From: Tritonibacter scottomollicae
GTDB lineage: Bacteria > Pseudomonadota > Alphaproteobacteria > Rhodobacterales > Rhodobacteraceae
NCBI RefSeq assembly: GCF_003003215.1
Contig: NZ_PVUF01000004.1
Location: forward strand, 1 to 64,000
Reading direction: 5' to 3'
DNA: 64,000 nt
Shown: positions 45,419 to 54,130 of the stretch, piece after piece
How positions within the stretch are numbered: position 1 is the first letter of the stretch
How the letters are laid out: every line of letters begins with the position of its first letter
The notes under the pieces: model-generated
Databases searched by the model: none
Told to the model about the DNA's origin: nothing
What the model saw: only the letters and a program-made list of their open reading frames with translations
Position numbers and translations under genes: made by a program

Positions 45419-45473
45419 TGCGCCGCTCCTTTGCAGGATGTTCAGTTTGGTCACTGGGTGGGATCGCGAATAA

Positions 45474-45507
45474 ATCCATTATGGATATAAAATAATCCAT
45501 TATGGAT
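45474..45507. promoter_or_regulatory. Tandem palindromic operators ATCCATTATGGAT
   Basis: Two identical 13-bp palindromes (45474-45486 and 45495-45507) are spaced exactly 21 bp centre to centre, two helical turns. They lie between the divergently transcribed HTH-SBP gene and the ABC transporter operon. The 8-bp spacer, with the preceding AT, gives TATAAAATA, a plausible -10 element. Confidence 0.85.
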
Positions 45508-45643
45508 AAAATTCCGGGCACGCAGCTTTGCGGCACGCGGCATTCTTTGAGGCAGCCGCCGGAACTGGCGGGCCATGCTGACCGAACGGGAGGAGTTCGC
45601 CGGTATGGGACGAAACAGGGGAATATCTGGGAGGAGACCCGAA

Positions 45644-46600
45644 ATGAAACTTAACAGTACTCTCGCTTCGGCCACCGCCGTTCTGGCACTGACGGCCGCC
45701 GGTGGTGTCGCCGCGGATACGATGAAGATCGGTATCACGCAGAACAACGTGGGTGTGGACAGCTATCAGACCACCTATGAAAAGGCCTTTATCGCGGCGG
45801 CGGAGGCCAATCCGGATATCGAAACAGTGGTGCTGGATGCCGGCGGTGATGTGGCGCGTCAGATCGCCCAGATGGAAGATCTGATCCAGCAAGAGGTCGA
45901 TTCCATCATCATTTGGCCCACCAACGGTGAGGCGGTGATCCCGGCAGTACGCAAGGCGCATAACGCCGATATCCCGGTGATCGTGACCAATTCCAACATC
46001 GCGGAACAGGGATTTGATTTCGTCGCGTCCTTCTCTGGTCCGGACAATATCACCCAAGGGTCCCGCTCGGCAGAGATCATGTGCGACAAGTTCAAGGCAA
46101 GCGGCATCGAGGATGAGGCTCGCATCGTGCAGATTTCCGGTCAACCGGGCTACACCACGGCGATCGAACGCGCCAAGGGGTTTGAGGACCGTCTGCCGGA
46201 GGTTTGCCCCAACGTGACCCTGGTCGAGACACAGCCCGGTGACTGGAACCGTGAGAAATCACAAAAGGTGATGGAGGCCTTCCTCGTCAAATATGACGAT
46301 ATCGACGGTGTCTATTCCGGCGATGACAACATGGGCGTGGGCGCTCTGAATGCTGCCAAGGCCGCGGGGCGCGACGGTATCATCTTTGTGGGCGCCACCA
46401 ACTTCTCGGTTGGGTATGAGGCGATGGAGCGGGGCGAATACTGGGGGTCGATCTACCAGTCTCCGGTCGATGACGCCGAAGCGGCCCTGCAGACTGCGGT
46501 TGATGTGCTCAGCGGCAAGGATGTGCCGTTCCTGAATTACTTCGATACGCCGAAGATCACCCAGGACAACATGGGCGAGTTCGACAAGCCGGTGTTCTGA
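45644..46600 (+). CDS. Ribose-type ABC transporter solute-binding protein
   Basis: A 318-residue Peripla_BP_4 (RbsB-like) protein. A short signal peptide (TLASATAVLALTAAGGVAA-DT) precedes the two-lobe domain: MKIGITQNNVGVDSYQTTYEKAFIAAA, IIIWPTNGEAVIPAVRKAHNADIPVIVTNS and VYSGDDNMGVGALNAAKAAGR. The start has GGGAGGAGACCC upstream. It is the first gene of the rightward operon with an SDR, two permeases and an ATPase. The ligand is predicted to be a sugar, polyol or similar hydroxylated compound. Confidence 0.9.
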   Translation: MKLNSTLASATAVLALTAAGGVAADTMKIGITQNNVGVDSYQTTYEKAFIAAAEANPDIETVVLDAGGDVARQIAQMEDLIQQEVDSIIIWPTNGEAVIPAVRKAHNADIPVIVTNSNIAEQGFDFVASFSGPDNITQGSRSAEIMCDKFKASGIEDEARIVQISGQPGYTTAIERAKGFEDRLPEVCPNVTLVETQPGDWNREKSQKVMEAFLVKYDDIDGVYSGDDNMGVGALNAAKAAGRDGIIFVGATNFSVGYEAMERGEYWGSIYQSPVDDAEAALQTAVDVLSGKDVPFLNYFDTPKITQDNMGEFDKPVF

Positions 46601-46688
46601 TCCCGGCTGCCATCGGGCGTGCGCCTGTGCGGCCCGCGCCCGATGCGCCATGCGAGACTTCACGACCACAACAGATTGGACATGAACC

Positions 46689-47486
46689 ATGGGCCGCATG
46701 ACCGGGCGTTCCTGTATTGTGACAGGCGCGGCGCAGGGGATCGGACGCGCCATTGGCGAGGCGCTTCTGGATGAGGGCGCAGACGTCTGTTTTGCCGACA
46801 TCAACGGCACCCTGGCCGCCACGGTGGCAGAGGCAAACCAGCCCCGCGCGTCAGACCACGGCGGGCGGGTGACTTGGGCCGAAGTCGACGTGACCAACCG
46901 CCAGCAAGTGCGCGCGATGATCGCAAAGACCGTGGAGGCCTTTGGCAAGCTGGACGTGAAGTTCAACAACGCCGGTGTGAACCGGCCAATGAACTTTTTG
47001 GATGTGACCGAGGACAATTGGCATTTCATCATGAACGTCAACGGCTTGGGCTGCCTGATCGGAATGCAGGAGGCTGCCAAGCAGATGATCGCCCAGGGGA
47101 CAGGCGGCAAGATCGTGAACACCGCCTCCATCGCCAGCCGTCAGGGTTTTGACAATGTGGCGCCCTACTGCGCCTCCAAATGGGGTGTGGTGGCGCTGGT
47201 TCAGTCCGGAGCGCGGGACCTGGCGAAGCATGACATCACCGTTACCGGCTTTGCTCCCGGCGTGGTGGCGACGGAAATGTGGGAGCAGGTGGATCAGGAC
47301 CTGATGCAGATCGGAGCCGCGGATCGCCCCGGTCAGGCAATGGAAGAGTTTTCGGCCACCATCCTGCGTGGACGCGTGGCACGCCCCGAAGACATCACCG
47401 GGACAACGACATTCCTGGCATCAAAGGACAGCGACTACATGACTGGCCAGATCGTGATGATCGATGGCGGCATGACGCTGGTATGA
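46689..47486 (+). CDS. Short-chain dehydrogenase/reductase encoded within the ABC transporter operon
   Basis: A 265-residue classical SDR with TGAAQGIGRAIGEALLDEGA, NTASIASRQGF, PYCASKWGVVAL and FAPGVVATEMWEQVDQDLMQIGA. It is clearly related to the SDR at 42761-43570, including the WEQxDxDL motif. Its placement between the binding protein and the permeases shows that it acts on the transported compound or its first product, most likely oxidising a secondary alcohol with NAD. Confidence 0.88.
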   Translation: MGRMTGRSCIVTGAAQGIGRAIGEALLDEGADVCFADINGTLAATVAEANQPRASDHGGRVTWAEVDVTNRQQVRAMIAKTVEAFGKLDVKFNNAGVNRPMNFLDVTEDNWHFIMNVNGLGCLIGMQEAAKQMIAQGTGGKIVNTASIASRQGFDNVAPYCASKWGVVALVQSGARDLAKHDITVTGFAPGVVATEMWEQVDQDLMQIGAADRPGQAMEEFSATILRGRVARPEDITGTTTFLASKDSDYMTGQIVMIDGGMTLV

Positions 47487-47515
47487 GACAGAACCAGCGG
47501 GTGAGGGAGGAACAA

Positions 47516-48535
47516 ATGCCGCCAACTGCGGAACACAAGGCAAGCCCGTCCGGCCGGACCGAGAGCTGGTTTGCCAGATTGAACATCACCGGTCTTCTTG
47601 CGCGGCAGGGCATCCTGGTGGCGTTCGTCATTTTCATGATCGGATTTACCGTCGCAAACGAGCGCTTTCTCGACCCGGACAACGTGATGGGCGTGATCCG
47701 CTCTTCGGCGATCCTTGGTGTCATGGCGCTGGGCGTGACGTTTGTGGTGATCAGCGGCAATCTCGACCTGTCTGTCGGGTCGATGATGTCCTTCTCCACC
47801 ATCGTGGTGCTGGACCTGCACGACAAAATCGGCCCGGCGTTGGCGATCCCGGCGATGTTCGCCATGACGCTTTGCTTGGGGGCGTTGATCGGGTTTCTTG
47901 TCGGCTATCTCAGGCTGAACTCCCTGATTGTGACCCTTGGCATGCTGTCGGCCATTCATGGCCTGACGCTGACCTACTCGGGCGGCAAGAACATGGACAT
48001 CGCCGATAAGGAAGGCACGTGGTTCGGCGTGTTCGGGCAGGGGGATGCCATGGGCATACCGATCCCGATCCTGTTGTTCGTTCTGCTCGCCGCACTCCTC
48101 GGCGCGGTGCTGTCAAAGACGCCCTTTGGTCGCAAGGTCTATGCCGTGGGCGGCAATGGCGTGGCGGCGACCTTTGCCGGCATTCGGCGGGCGCGACTGG
48201 TGTTTTGCTGCTATCTGATCTCGTCCTTTTGCGTGGCAACGGCCGGGCTCATTCAGGCAAGCCGGTCGCTGGGCAGTCAGAACACCGTCGGGCAGGGGCT
48301 GGAGCTGGAGGTTCTGGCGGCGGTCATCCTTGGTGGAGCCTCCCTGATGGGGGGCGCGGGTACGATCTTCAAAACCGTGATCGGCGTGCTGATCCTCGGC
48401 TTCATCCAGAACGGTCTGCTGCTGGTTGGGTTGCAGTTCTACGTTCAATACGTCGTCACATGGATCATCATCATCCTTGCCGTCTGGCTCGACATTGCGG
48501 CCAAGCGGGGCAAGCTTTGGTCCCCCATCGCGTAA
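47516..48535 (+). CDS. Ribose-type ABC transporter permease 1
   Basis: A 339-residue BPD_transp_2 permease with about eight to ten membrane segments. The RbsC-type features LGVTFVVISGNLDLSVGSMMSF and LRLNSLIVTLGMLSAIHGLTL, and the late GGASLMGGAGTIFKTVIGVLILG, are present. The ATG at 47516 has GAGGGAGGAACAA upstream; an in-frame ATG at 47483 overlapping the SDR stop has no ribosome site. It forms a heterodimer with the next permease. Confidence 0.9.
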   Translation: MPPTAEHKASPSGRTESWFARLNITGLLARQGILVAFVIFMIGFTVANERFLDPDNVMGVIRSSAILGVMALGVTFVVISGNLDLSVGSMMSFSTIVVLDLHDKIGPALAIPAMFAMTLCLGALIGFLVGYLRLNSLIVTLGMLSAIHGLTLTYSGGKNMDIADKEGTWFGVFGQGDAMGIPIPILLFVLLAALLGAVLSKTPFGRKVYAVGGNGVAATFAGIRRARLVFCCYLISSFCVATAGLIQASRSLGSQNTVGQGLELEVLAAVILGGASLMGGAGTIFKTVIGVLILGFIQNGLLLVGLQFYVQYVVTWIIIILAVWLDIAAKRGKLWSPIA

Positions 48536-48548
48536 CGGAGGTTTGCAC

Positions 48549-49550
48549 ATGGCACCTGGCACACTCAGCACTTTCCTGAAGCGTGGCGCGATCTGGGGGT
48601 TCATCCTGTTCGAGCTGGTCTTCTTCACCATCGCCGGAGAGTTCCTGTCGCTCAGCGACAAGGCCTTCATGGATCTGGACAACATGTTGTTGTTGTTCAA
48701 GCAATCCGCCCCCATCGGCATTATCGCCATGGGCATGACGATCATCATGATCAACGGCAATATCGACCTTTCGGTTGGGGCGATCTATGCCATCAGCGCG
48801 ATTGTCCTGTTGGACAGTATGACATGGCCGATGTTTGCTGGGCTGGGCGACTGGGTGATCCCGCTGTCCTGGGCGCTGGCGCTTCTGACCGGGGCCATGC
48901 TGGGCGCGCTCAATGGTCTTATCGTGTGGAAAACCGGCGTGGATGCCTTCATCGTGACGCTTGGGTCGATGCTGGGCTATCGCGGTCTGGTGTTCATGTA
49001 CAATGGCGAGCAGCCAACCTCGCATCTGAACTGGACGCTTGTGGATTTTGCCGAAGCGCAGTTCCTGGGACTGCACACACCGACCTGGTTCCTGTTGGCG
49101 GCGACCGCAGCGATCTGGTTCCTGATGAACCGAACCGTGCATGGCCGCAACGCCTATGCGATCGGCAACAACCGTGAGGCGGCCGTCAATGCCGGGATCA
49201 GGGTTGGGCCGCATATGATGATAAACTTCGTCATCATCGGGTTTCTTGCCGCCCTGTCGGCAGTCGTCTTCTATTCCGAAAGCGGCTCTGTAAACCCCAA
49301 CGATGGTGAGTTGTATGAGCTCTGGGTGATCACTGCGGTGGTGCTTGGCGGCACCAAGCTGACCGGCGGTGCGGGGTCGATCCTGTCCACTTTTGGTGGG
49401 GTGTTGGCGATCCAGCTGCTGCGCAAGGGGCTGGCCCATATCGGTGCTGACACGTCGACCGTGAACCTGGTGATCGGTTTGATCCTTGTGGCCGTCCTGT
49501 TTCTGGACCGTCAGTTGAACATCAAGGGCAAAGAGGAATTGAGACTATGA
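48549..49550 (+). CDS. Ribose-type ABC transporter permease 2
   Basis: A 333-residue permease of the same family: APIGIIAMGMTIIMINGNIDLSVGAIYAISA and TGVDAFIVTLGSMLGYRGLVFMYNG, with GGTKLTGGAGSILSTFGGVLAIQLLRKGL near the end. The start at 48549 has GGAGG 9 bp upstream. It overlaps the ATPase gene by 4 bp (ATGA). RbsC-type systems often use a single permease; two different ones suggest a heterodimeric channel. Confidence 0.9.
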   Translation: MAPGTLSTFLKRGAIWGFILFELVFFTIAGEFLSLSDKAFMDLDNMLLLFKQSAPIGIIAMGMTIIMINGNIDLSVGAIYAISAIVLLDSMTWPMFAGLGDWVIPLSWALALLTGAMLGALNGLIVWKTGVDAFIVTLGSMLGYRGLVFMYNGEQPTSHLNWTLVDFAEAQFLGLHTPTWFLLAATAAIWFLMNRTVHGRNAYAIGNNREAAVNAGIRVGPHMMINFVIIGFLAALSAVVFYSESGSVNPNDGELYELWVITAVVLGGTKLTGGAGSILSTFGGVLAIQLLRKGLAHIGADTSTVNLVIGLILVAVLFLDRQLNIKGKEELRL

Positions 49551-51073
49551 GCGAGCAAACTCCCGCGCTGCGCCTGGAAGGGATCGTAAAGACATTTCCG
49601 GGCGTGCGTGCCCTCGACAACGTGTCCTTCAGCGTGATGCCCGGAGAGGTGCACGCCCTGATGGGGGAAAATGGCGCTGGAAAATCCACCCTGATGAAGG
49701 TGCTCGGCGGTATTCACCAACCAGATGCCGGACAGATTATCGTCGGCGAACAGCCGGTGGTCATGGCGCTGCCCCTCGAAGCCAAGGCAAAGGGGATTGT
49801 GTTTATCCACCAGGAGCTGAGCCTCGCTGGCGAGCTGTCAGTTGCCGAGAATATCTATCTGGGAGAGCTGCCACGCAAGCGTCTGGGGTTGGTGGACTGG
49901 GCCACGCTCTACGCGCAGACGGACGCCATCCTTGAGCGCCTGAAGGTCGGCTTTGATGCGCGCACGCGTGTCGGCGACCTGTCGATTGCCAACCAGCAGA
50001 TGGTGGAGATCGCCCGCGCGCTGACTGTAGATGCCAAGGCGGTGATTTTCGACGAGCCCACCGCCTCGCTCACCGATGCGGAGAAAGTGGTGCTCTTCGA
50101 CGTGATCGCCAGCCTGCAGGCGCAGGGGGTTGGGATCATCTATATCTCTCACCGGATGGAGGAGATCTTCAAGATTACGGATCGCATCAGCGTGCTGCGC
50201 GACGGCCAGTTTCGCGGAACCCTCAAGACGGCTGAAACCACCGAAGAAGACGTCACCCAGCTGATGATCGGGCGCAAGCTGGACCTGTCGAGAGCCGCCA
50301 GCGATCACGAATTGGGCGACGTGGCATTGGAGGTGCGGGACCTCAGCTGCGGCAAGCTGTTCAATGACGCCAGTTTCACTGTGCGCTATGGCGAGGTGGT
50401 GGGGTTTTATGGTTTGATCGGGGCTGGCCGCACGGAGATCGCCGAAACGCTATTCGGTCTGCGGGATCCATCTGGCGGTCACATATTGCTCGACGGTCAG
50501 GAAACACGGATCCAGTCGCCCGCCGATGCAATTTCCAAAGGGATTTCTCTGGTGCCTGAGGATCGCAAGGAACAGGGGCTGGTGTTGGGCATGAACTGCC
50601 GCGACAACATGACGTTGCCGCAGGTGGACGACCTCAAGGCCGGCCCTTTTGTTGCCGAAGGGGCAGAGATCGCGATCTTTGATCAATACCGCGACAAGCT
50701 TGATATTCGTACACCCGGATGGCGCCAGATTGTCGGTAACCTGTCGGGCGGCAACCAGCAGAAGATCGTGATTGGAAAGTGGTTGTCGATGCGTCCGAAG
50801 GTGCTGATCGTGGATGAGCCGACGCGCGGGATCGATGTTGGGTCCAAATCCGAAATTCACAATCTGATCCGAGAGCTGGCGGCACAGGGCTATGCGGTGA
50901 TCGTGATCAGCTCGGAAATGCCCGAGGTGTTGCATGTTTCCGACCGGATCATCGCCATGTATGGCGGGCGGATCACACGCACCTTTGGGGCAGATGAGGT
51001 CACCGAAGACAGCCTGATCCAGGCGATCTCGGGGATTTCGCACGCTGCGGAGCCGCGCCCGCAGGCGAGTTGA
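49547..51073 (+). CDS. Ribose-type ABC transporter ATP-binding protein (double NBD)
   Basis: A 508-residue RbsA/MglA-like ATPase with two fused ABC domains. Domain 1 has Walker A GENGAGKSTLMKVLGG, signature LSIANQQMVEIARAL and Walker B AVIFDEPTASL. Domain 2 has GLIGAGRTEIAETLFG, LSGGNQQKIVIGKWL and Walker B VLIVDEPTRGIDVGSK. The ATG overlaps the preceding permease stop. It is the last gene of the transporter operon. Confidence 0.92.
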   Translation: MSEQTPALRLEGIVKTFPGVRALDNVSFSVMPGEVHALMGENGAGKSTLMKVLGGIHQPDAGQIIVGEQPVVMALPLEAKAKGIVFIHQELSLAGELSVAENIYLGELPRKRLGLVDWATLYAQTDAILERLKVGFDARTRVGDLSIANQQMVEIARALTVDAKAVIFDEPTASLTDAEKVVLFDVIASLQAQGVGIIYISHRMEEIFKITDRISVLRDGQFRGTLKTAETTEEDVTQLMIGRKLDLSRAASDHELGDVALEVRDLSCGKLFNDASFTVRYGEVVGFYGLIGAGRTEIAETLFGLRDPSGGHILLDGQETRIQSPADAISKGISLVPEDRKEQGLVLGMNCRDNMTLPQVDDLKAGPFVAEGAEIAIFDQYRDKLDIRTPGWRQIVGNLSGGNQQKIVIGKWLSMRPKVLIVDEPTRGIDVGSKSEIHNLIRELAAQGYAVIVISSEMPEVLHVSDRIIAMYGGRITRTFGADEVTEDSLIQAISGISHAAEPRPQAS

Positions 51074-51308
51074 GAGCTACGGGATCTCATCAGGCAAGGC
51101 TGGACGGATGCCCTCGCACCCGTCTGGCCATCACGGGCCGCGCCCAGGTCGGCGCTGGCAACGATGCGATCAACGGCTGGCCGCACGGCTGGTGTTCCAA
51201 CGCGGCGCATTGGTGTTCTCGATCTGGCAACGCAAGTGTCGCGAAAGTCGTCTTGTCCGCATCACCGATCTCAGTGCACAGTTGCTCTGACCAACAGCCG
51301 AGATCGTC

Positions 51309-52091
51309 ATGCCCTCACATCCCTTTCAGGATCCCCTGTTGCCGGCCACGCGGACCTTGTTCGCGCATGAGCCCGCTTTGGTGCAGCTCTTCGGGTACGA
51401 CCCGGAGCGCATCGAGACCCTGCCGGAGCTGATTGCGGCGGTGCTTGCTGCATGCTTGCCCGAGGGCGCGCCACGGGATCAACTGCGGGCCACTGCGATT
51501 GAGGTCCTGCACGATCAGCCGCAGGTGCTCGACCTTATTCTTGATGATCTGCTTGCAACCACCGCGCGGGACGAGGCACCCGGCGGGGCGGCTCAGGTTC
51601 TGCATTTTGCCCATGGGTTTCACGCGCTGATGTCCTACCGCCTGACGCGCGCGCTTTGGCTGGCGGGGCGAGAGACGCTTGCCCTGGCAGTGAAAGGCCA
51701 GTTTTCGCGCGCGCTGAGTGTCGAGATCTGGCCCCAGGCACAGATCGGGCGGGGCGTCTGGCTCGATCACGGGCTGGGTATCGTCATCGGTCAGACGGCG
51801 GTCATCGAAGACGATGTTTGCCTGTGGCATGGGGTGACACTGGGATCGAATTTTGTCGATATGGGCGAGGCCCGACACCCTATTCTGCGTCGTGGCGCGG
51901 TTGTGGGGGCAGGGGCGCTTGTGCTTGGCCCGGTGGAGGTCGGAGCGGGTGCAACGGTTGCAGCGGGCGCTATCGTGACGCGTAATGTCCCCGCCGGCCA
52001 TCTGGTGACGGGGCCGCGCGGCACAGACCGTGGCGCGGGGCGGTTTGGCGGGTTTGCGGCGCTCAAGGATATAAAGCGGGGGATGCGATGA
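51309..52091 (+). CDS. Serine O-acetyltransferase-like hexapeptide acetyltransferase
   Basis: A 260-residue CysE-like protein. The left-handed beta-helix repeats begin near 145 (IWPQAQIGRGVWLDHGLGIVIGQTAVIEDDVCLWHGVTLG) with the Asp-His pair of the CysE active site, and continue to VEVGAGATVAAGAIVTRNVPAGHLVTGPRG. The N-terminal helical region resembles SAT. The C-terminal tail is short and does not end in the classical CysK-binding Ile. Its place before a VOC protein and an amidohydrolase suggests a pathway role, but housekeeping cysteine synthesis is possible. It overlaps the VOC gene by 4 bp. Confidence 0.82.
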   Translation: MPSHPFQDPLLPATRTLFAHEPALVQLFGYDPERIETLPELIAAVLAACLPEGAPRDQLRATAIEVLHDQPQVLDLILDDLLATTARDEAPGGAAQVLHFAHGFHALMSYRLTRALWLAGRETLALAVKGQFSRALSVEIWPQAQIGRGVWLDHGLGIVIGQTAVIEDDVCLWHGVTLGSNFVDMGEARHPILRRGAVVGAGALVLGPVEVGAGATVAAGAIVTRNVPAGHLVTGPRGTDRGAGRFGGFAALKDIKRGMR

Positions 52092-52981
52092 CTGGACTTG
52101 GAATAGATCACCCGCTGGTGTGCGTGAACGACATTGTTCAGGCGCGCGAGACCTATCGGTCGCTTGGGTTCCTGATGAAGCCGCCGGGCCAGCACCCCTG
52201 GGGCACGTCCACCGCATTGGTGATCTTTCGCAATCAGCTATTGGAGCTGGTCGGGGTGCAGGATAAAACTCTGTTGGACAGCTATCCGGCGGGCACGTTC
52301 CGTTTTGGCCGCCATATTCAGCAGTGGCTCTCAGATCGCGAAGGCGTGCCCCTCTCTGCGTTGAATTCAACAGATGCTGCTGCCGATGAGGCCGCTGTGG
52401 TCGGGCGCGGCGGAACTTGCGAGGGCACGGTCGAGTTCGGCCGGGATGTGCGGCGCGAGGACGGGACGGCGGATCGAACGAAGACCACGCTCAAGATCTT
52501 TACCCGCGAGGGGCTGCCCCGGTTGAGCATGTTTGCCTGCCAGCAGCATCGCCGGGATCTGATCGAGTTTCCCGAGTGGATGAACCACCCCAACAGCGCG
52601 TATGGCTTTGCGTCTGCCACCATCCTCGCCGAACCTACGGATCAGCCCGCTGTGCGCGATTGGCTGTCGACCCTGCATGGCGCCACTGCGATGCGCGACA
52701 CCGATTGGGGATTTGAAGTGACCACCGGCAATGGCAACTGGCGCGTGGTCAGTCGTGCGTCGGCGACCGCTGTATTCGGGCCCTTGCCTGATGATCTGGC
52801 CCCGGATGGGACGCCTTCGGTGATCTCGCTCGATATCAAATGCACTGCGCTTGCAAATCTGCGCCCGTTCCTTGCGGCGGGCGGTTTTGCCTACCGAGAC
52901 ATCGCTGAGACAGTGGTGCTGACCGAACCTGCGCGGTTGGGCGGCATCTTGCTGAGCTTTTGTGAAACACCCAAGACCTGA
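52088..52981 (+). CDS. VOC-family (glyoxalase-like) protein
   Basis: A 297-residue protein of the Glyoxalase_3-like VOC type, with the N-terminal module MTGLGIDHPLVCVNDIVQARETYRSLGFLMKPPGQHPWGTSTALVIFRNQLLELVGV. The His in IDH and Glu in LLELVG are candidate metal ligands. A second, weaker module follows in the C-terminal half. The reaction is unknown. It overlaps the acetyltransferase gene by 4 bp and lies 9 bp before the M20 hydrolase. Confidence 0.78.
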   Translation: MTGLGIDHPLVCVNDIVQARETYRSLGFLMKPPGQHPWGTSTALVIFRNQLLELVGVQDKTLLDSYPAGTFRFGRHIQQWLSDREGVPLSALNSTDAAADEAAVVGRGGTCEGTVEFGRDVRREDGTADRTKTTLKIFTREGLPRLSMFACQQHRRDLIEFPEWMNHPNSAYGFASATILAEPTDQPAVRDWLSTLHGATAMRDTDWGFEVTTGNGNWRVVSRASATAVFGPLPDDLAPDGTPSVISLDIKCTALANLRPFLAAGGFAYRDIAETVVLTEPARLGGILLSFCETPKT

Positions 52982-52990
52982 GAGACACTT

Positions 52991-54130
52991 ATGTTCGACA
53001 ACAGCCATATCGACGATGCCATCGCCTGGCGTCACGACCTGCATCGCCATCCCGAACTTGGATTTGAGGAACATCGCACCTCCGACATGATTGCCGGGCT
53101 GCTGACGGAGTGGGGTTGGCGGGTGCATCGTGGCCTCGCGGGCACTGGCGTCGTGGCGCAATTGGGGCAGGGCTCCCCTGTCATTGGCCTGCGGGCCGAC
53201 ATCGACGCGCTGCCGATGGACGAGGCAACAGGGCTGCCTTACGCCTCAGCCACGCCGGGCAAGATGCACGCCTGCGGACATGATGGGCATACTGCGATGC
53301 TGCTGCTTGCGGCGCGCCAGATCGCGCAGGAGGGCGTCACCACGGGGACGGTCACGCTGATTTTCCAGCCCGCCGAAGAGAATGACGGCGGCGCGCGGGT
53401 GATGGTCGAACAGGGCTTGTTTCGCGAGTTTCCGGTGGATCGGGTGTTCGGCATCCATAACTGGCCAGGCCTTGCGCCGGGGCGGATGGTCGCGCGCGAT
53501 GACAAGATGATGGCGGCCTTTGCGGTCTTTGAGATCGAAATTTCGGGGCGCGGCGGGCATGGCGCCATGCCTGAGCAGTCTGACGGGGTGATCGCTGCTG
53601 CGGCGGCCATGGCGGGTGCATTGCAGGAAATCCCGGCCCGTGCGCTGTCTCCGCTGGAACCGGGGGTGGTGTCGGTGACGCAGATCCACTCCGGTTCGGC
53701 CTGGAACGTATGTCCGGATCGGGCTGTCCTGCGCGGCACCGCGCGTTGGTTTGACGCAGCAGCTGGCGACATGATCGAAGAGCGTCTGCAGTGTATAGCC
53801 AGGGCGAGCGCCGAAGCACAGGGGTGTACGGCGCAGGTGGATTACCAACGGCGCTATCCCGCGACGATAAACGCCGCGCCCGAGGCCGCAATCGCGCGCG
53901 AGGTGGCGACCGGGATGGGGCTTGATACCACATTGGCCGCCCCCAGCATGGCGTCTGAGGATTTCGCCTTCATGCTGAACGAGGTGCCCGGCGCATATCT
54001 CTGGCTGGGGGCCGCGCGCGACGGCGAGAACCCGGGCCTGCATTCGGCAAAGTTTGATTTCAACGATGCCGTGCTACCGGTCGGAGCCGAATACTGGGTG
54101 CGATTGGCCCGTCACTGCCTGGCCGCGTGA
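52991..54130 (+). CDS. M20-family amidohydrolase (IAA-amino acid/hippurate hydrolase-like)
   Basis: A 379-residue M20D zinc amidohydrolase. Metal ligands are visible in MHACGHDGHTAMLLL (His, Asp), PAEENDGGARVMVEQGL (Glu-Glu) and VFGIHNWPGLAPG (His), with a C-terminal AAPSMASEDFAFMLNEVPGAYLWLG. The family hydrolyses N-acyl or N-acetyl amino acid conjugates. It is likely to start catabolism of an N-acylated compound imported by the DUF3100-type system downstream. A LysR gene starts at its stop codon. Confidence 0.88.
   Translation: MFDNSHIDDAIAWRHDLHRHPELGFEEHRTSDMIAGLLTEWGWRVHRGLAGTGVVAQLGQGSPVIGLRADIDALPMDEATGLPYASATPGKMHACGHDGHTAMLLLAARQIAQEGVTTGTVTLIFQPAEENDGGARVMVEQGLFREFPVDRVFGIHNWPGLAPGRMVARDDKMMAAFAVFEIEISGRGGHGAMPEQSDGVIAAAAAMAGALQEIPARALSPLEPGVVSVTQIHSGSAWNVCPDRAVLRGTARWFDAAAGDMIEERLQCIARASAEAQGCTAQVDYQRRYPATINAAPEAAIAREVATGMGLDTTLAAPSMASEDFAFMLNEVPGAYLWLGAARDGENPGLHSAKFDFNDAVLPVGAEYWVRLARHCLAA

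Noticed and set aside
51074-51308. Possible small DUF1127-like gene or gene remnant ending ...RLVRITDLSAQLL
   Set aside because: The match is weak, no convincing start or ribosome site is present, and the flanking residues do not fit the family.
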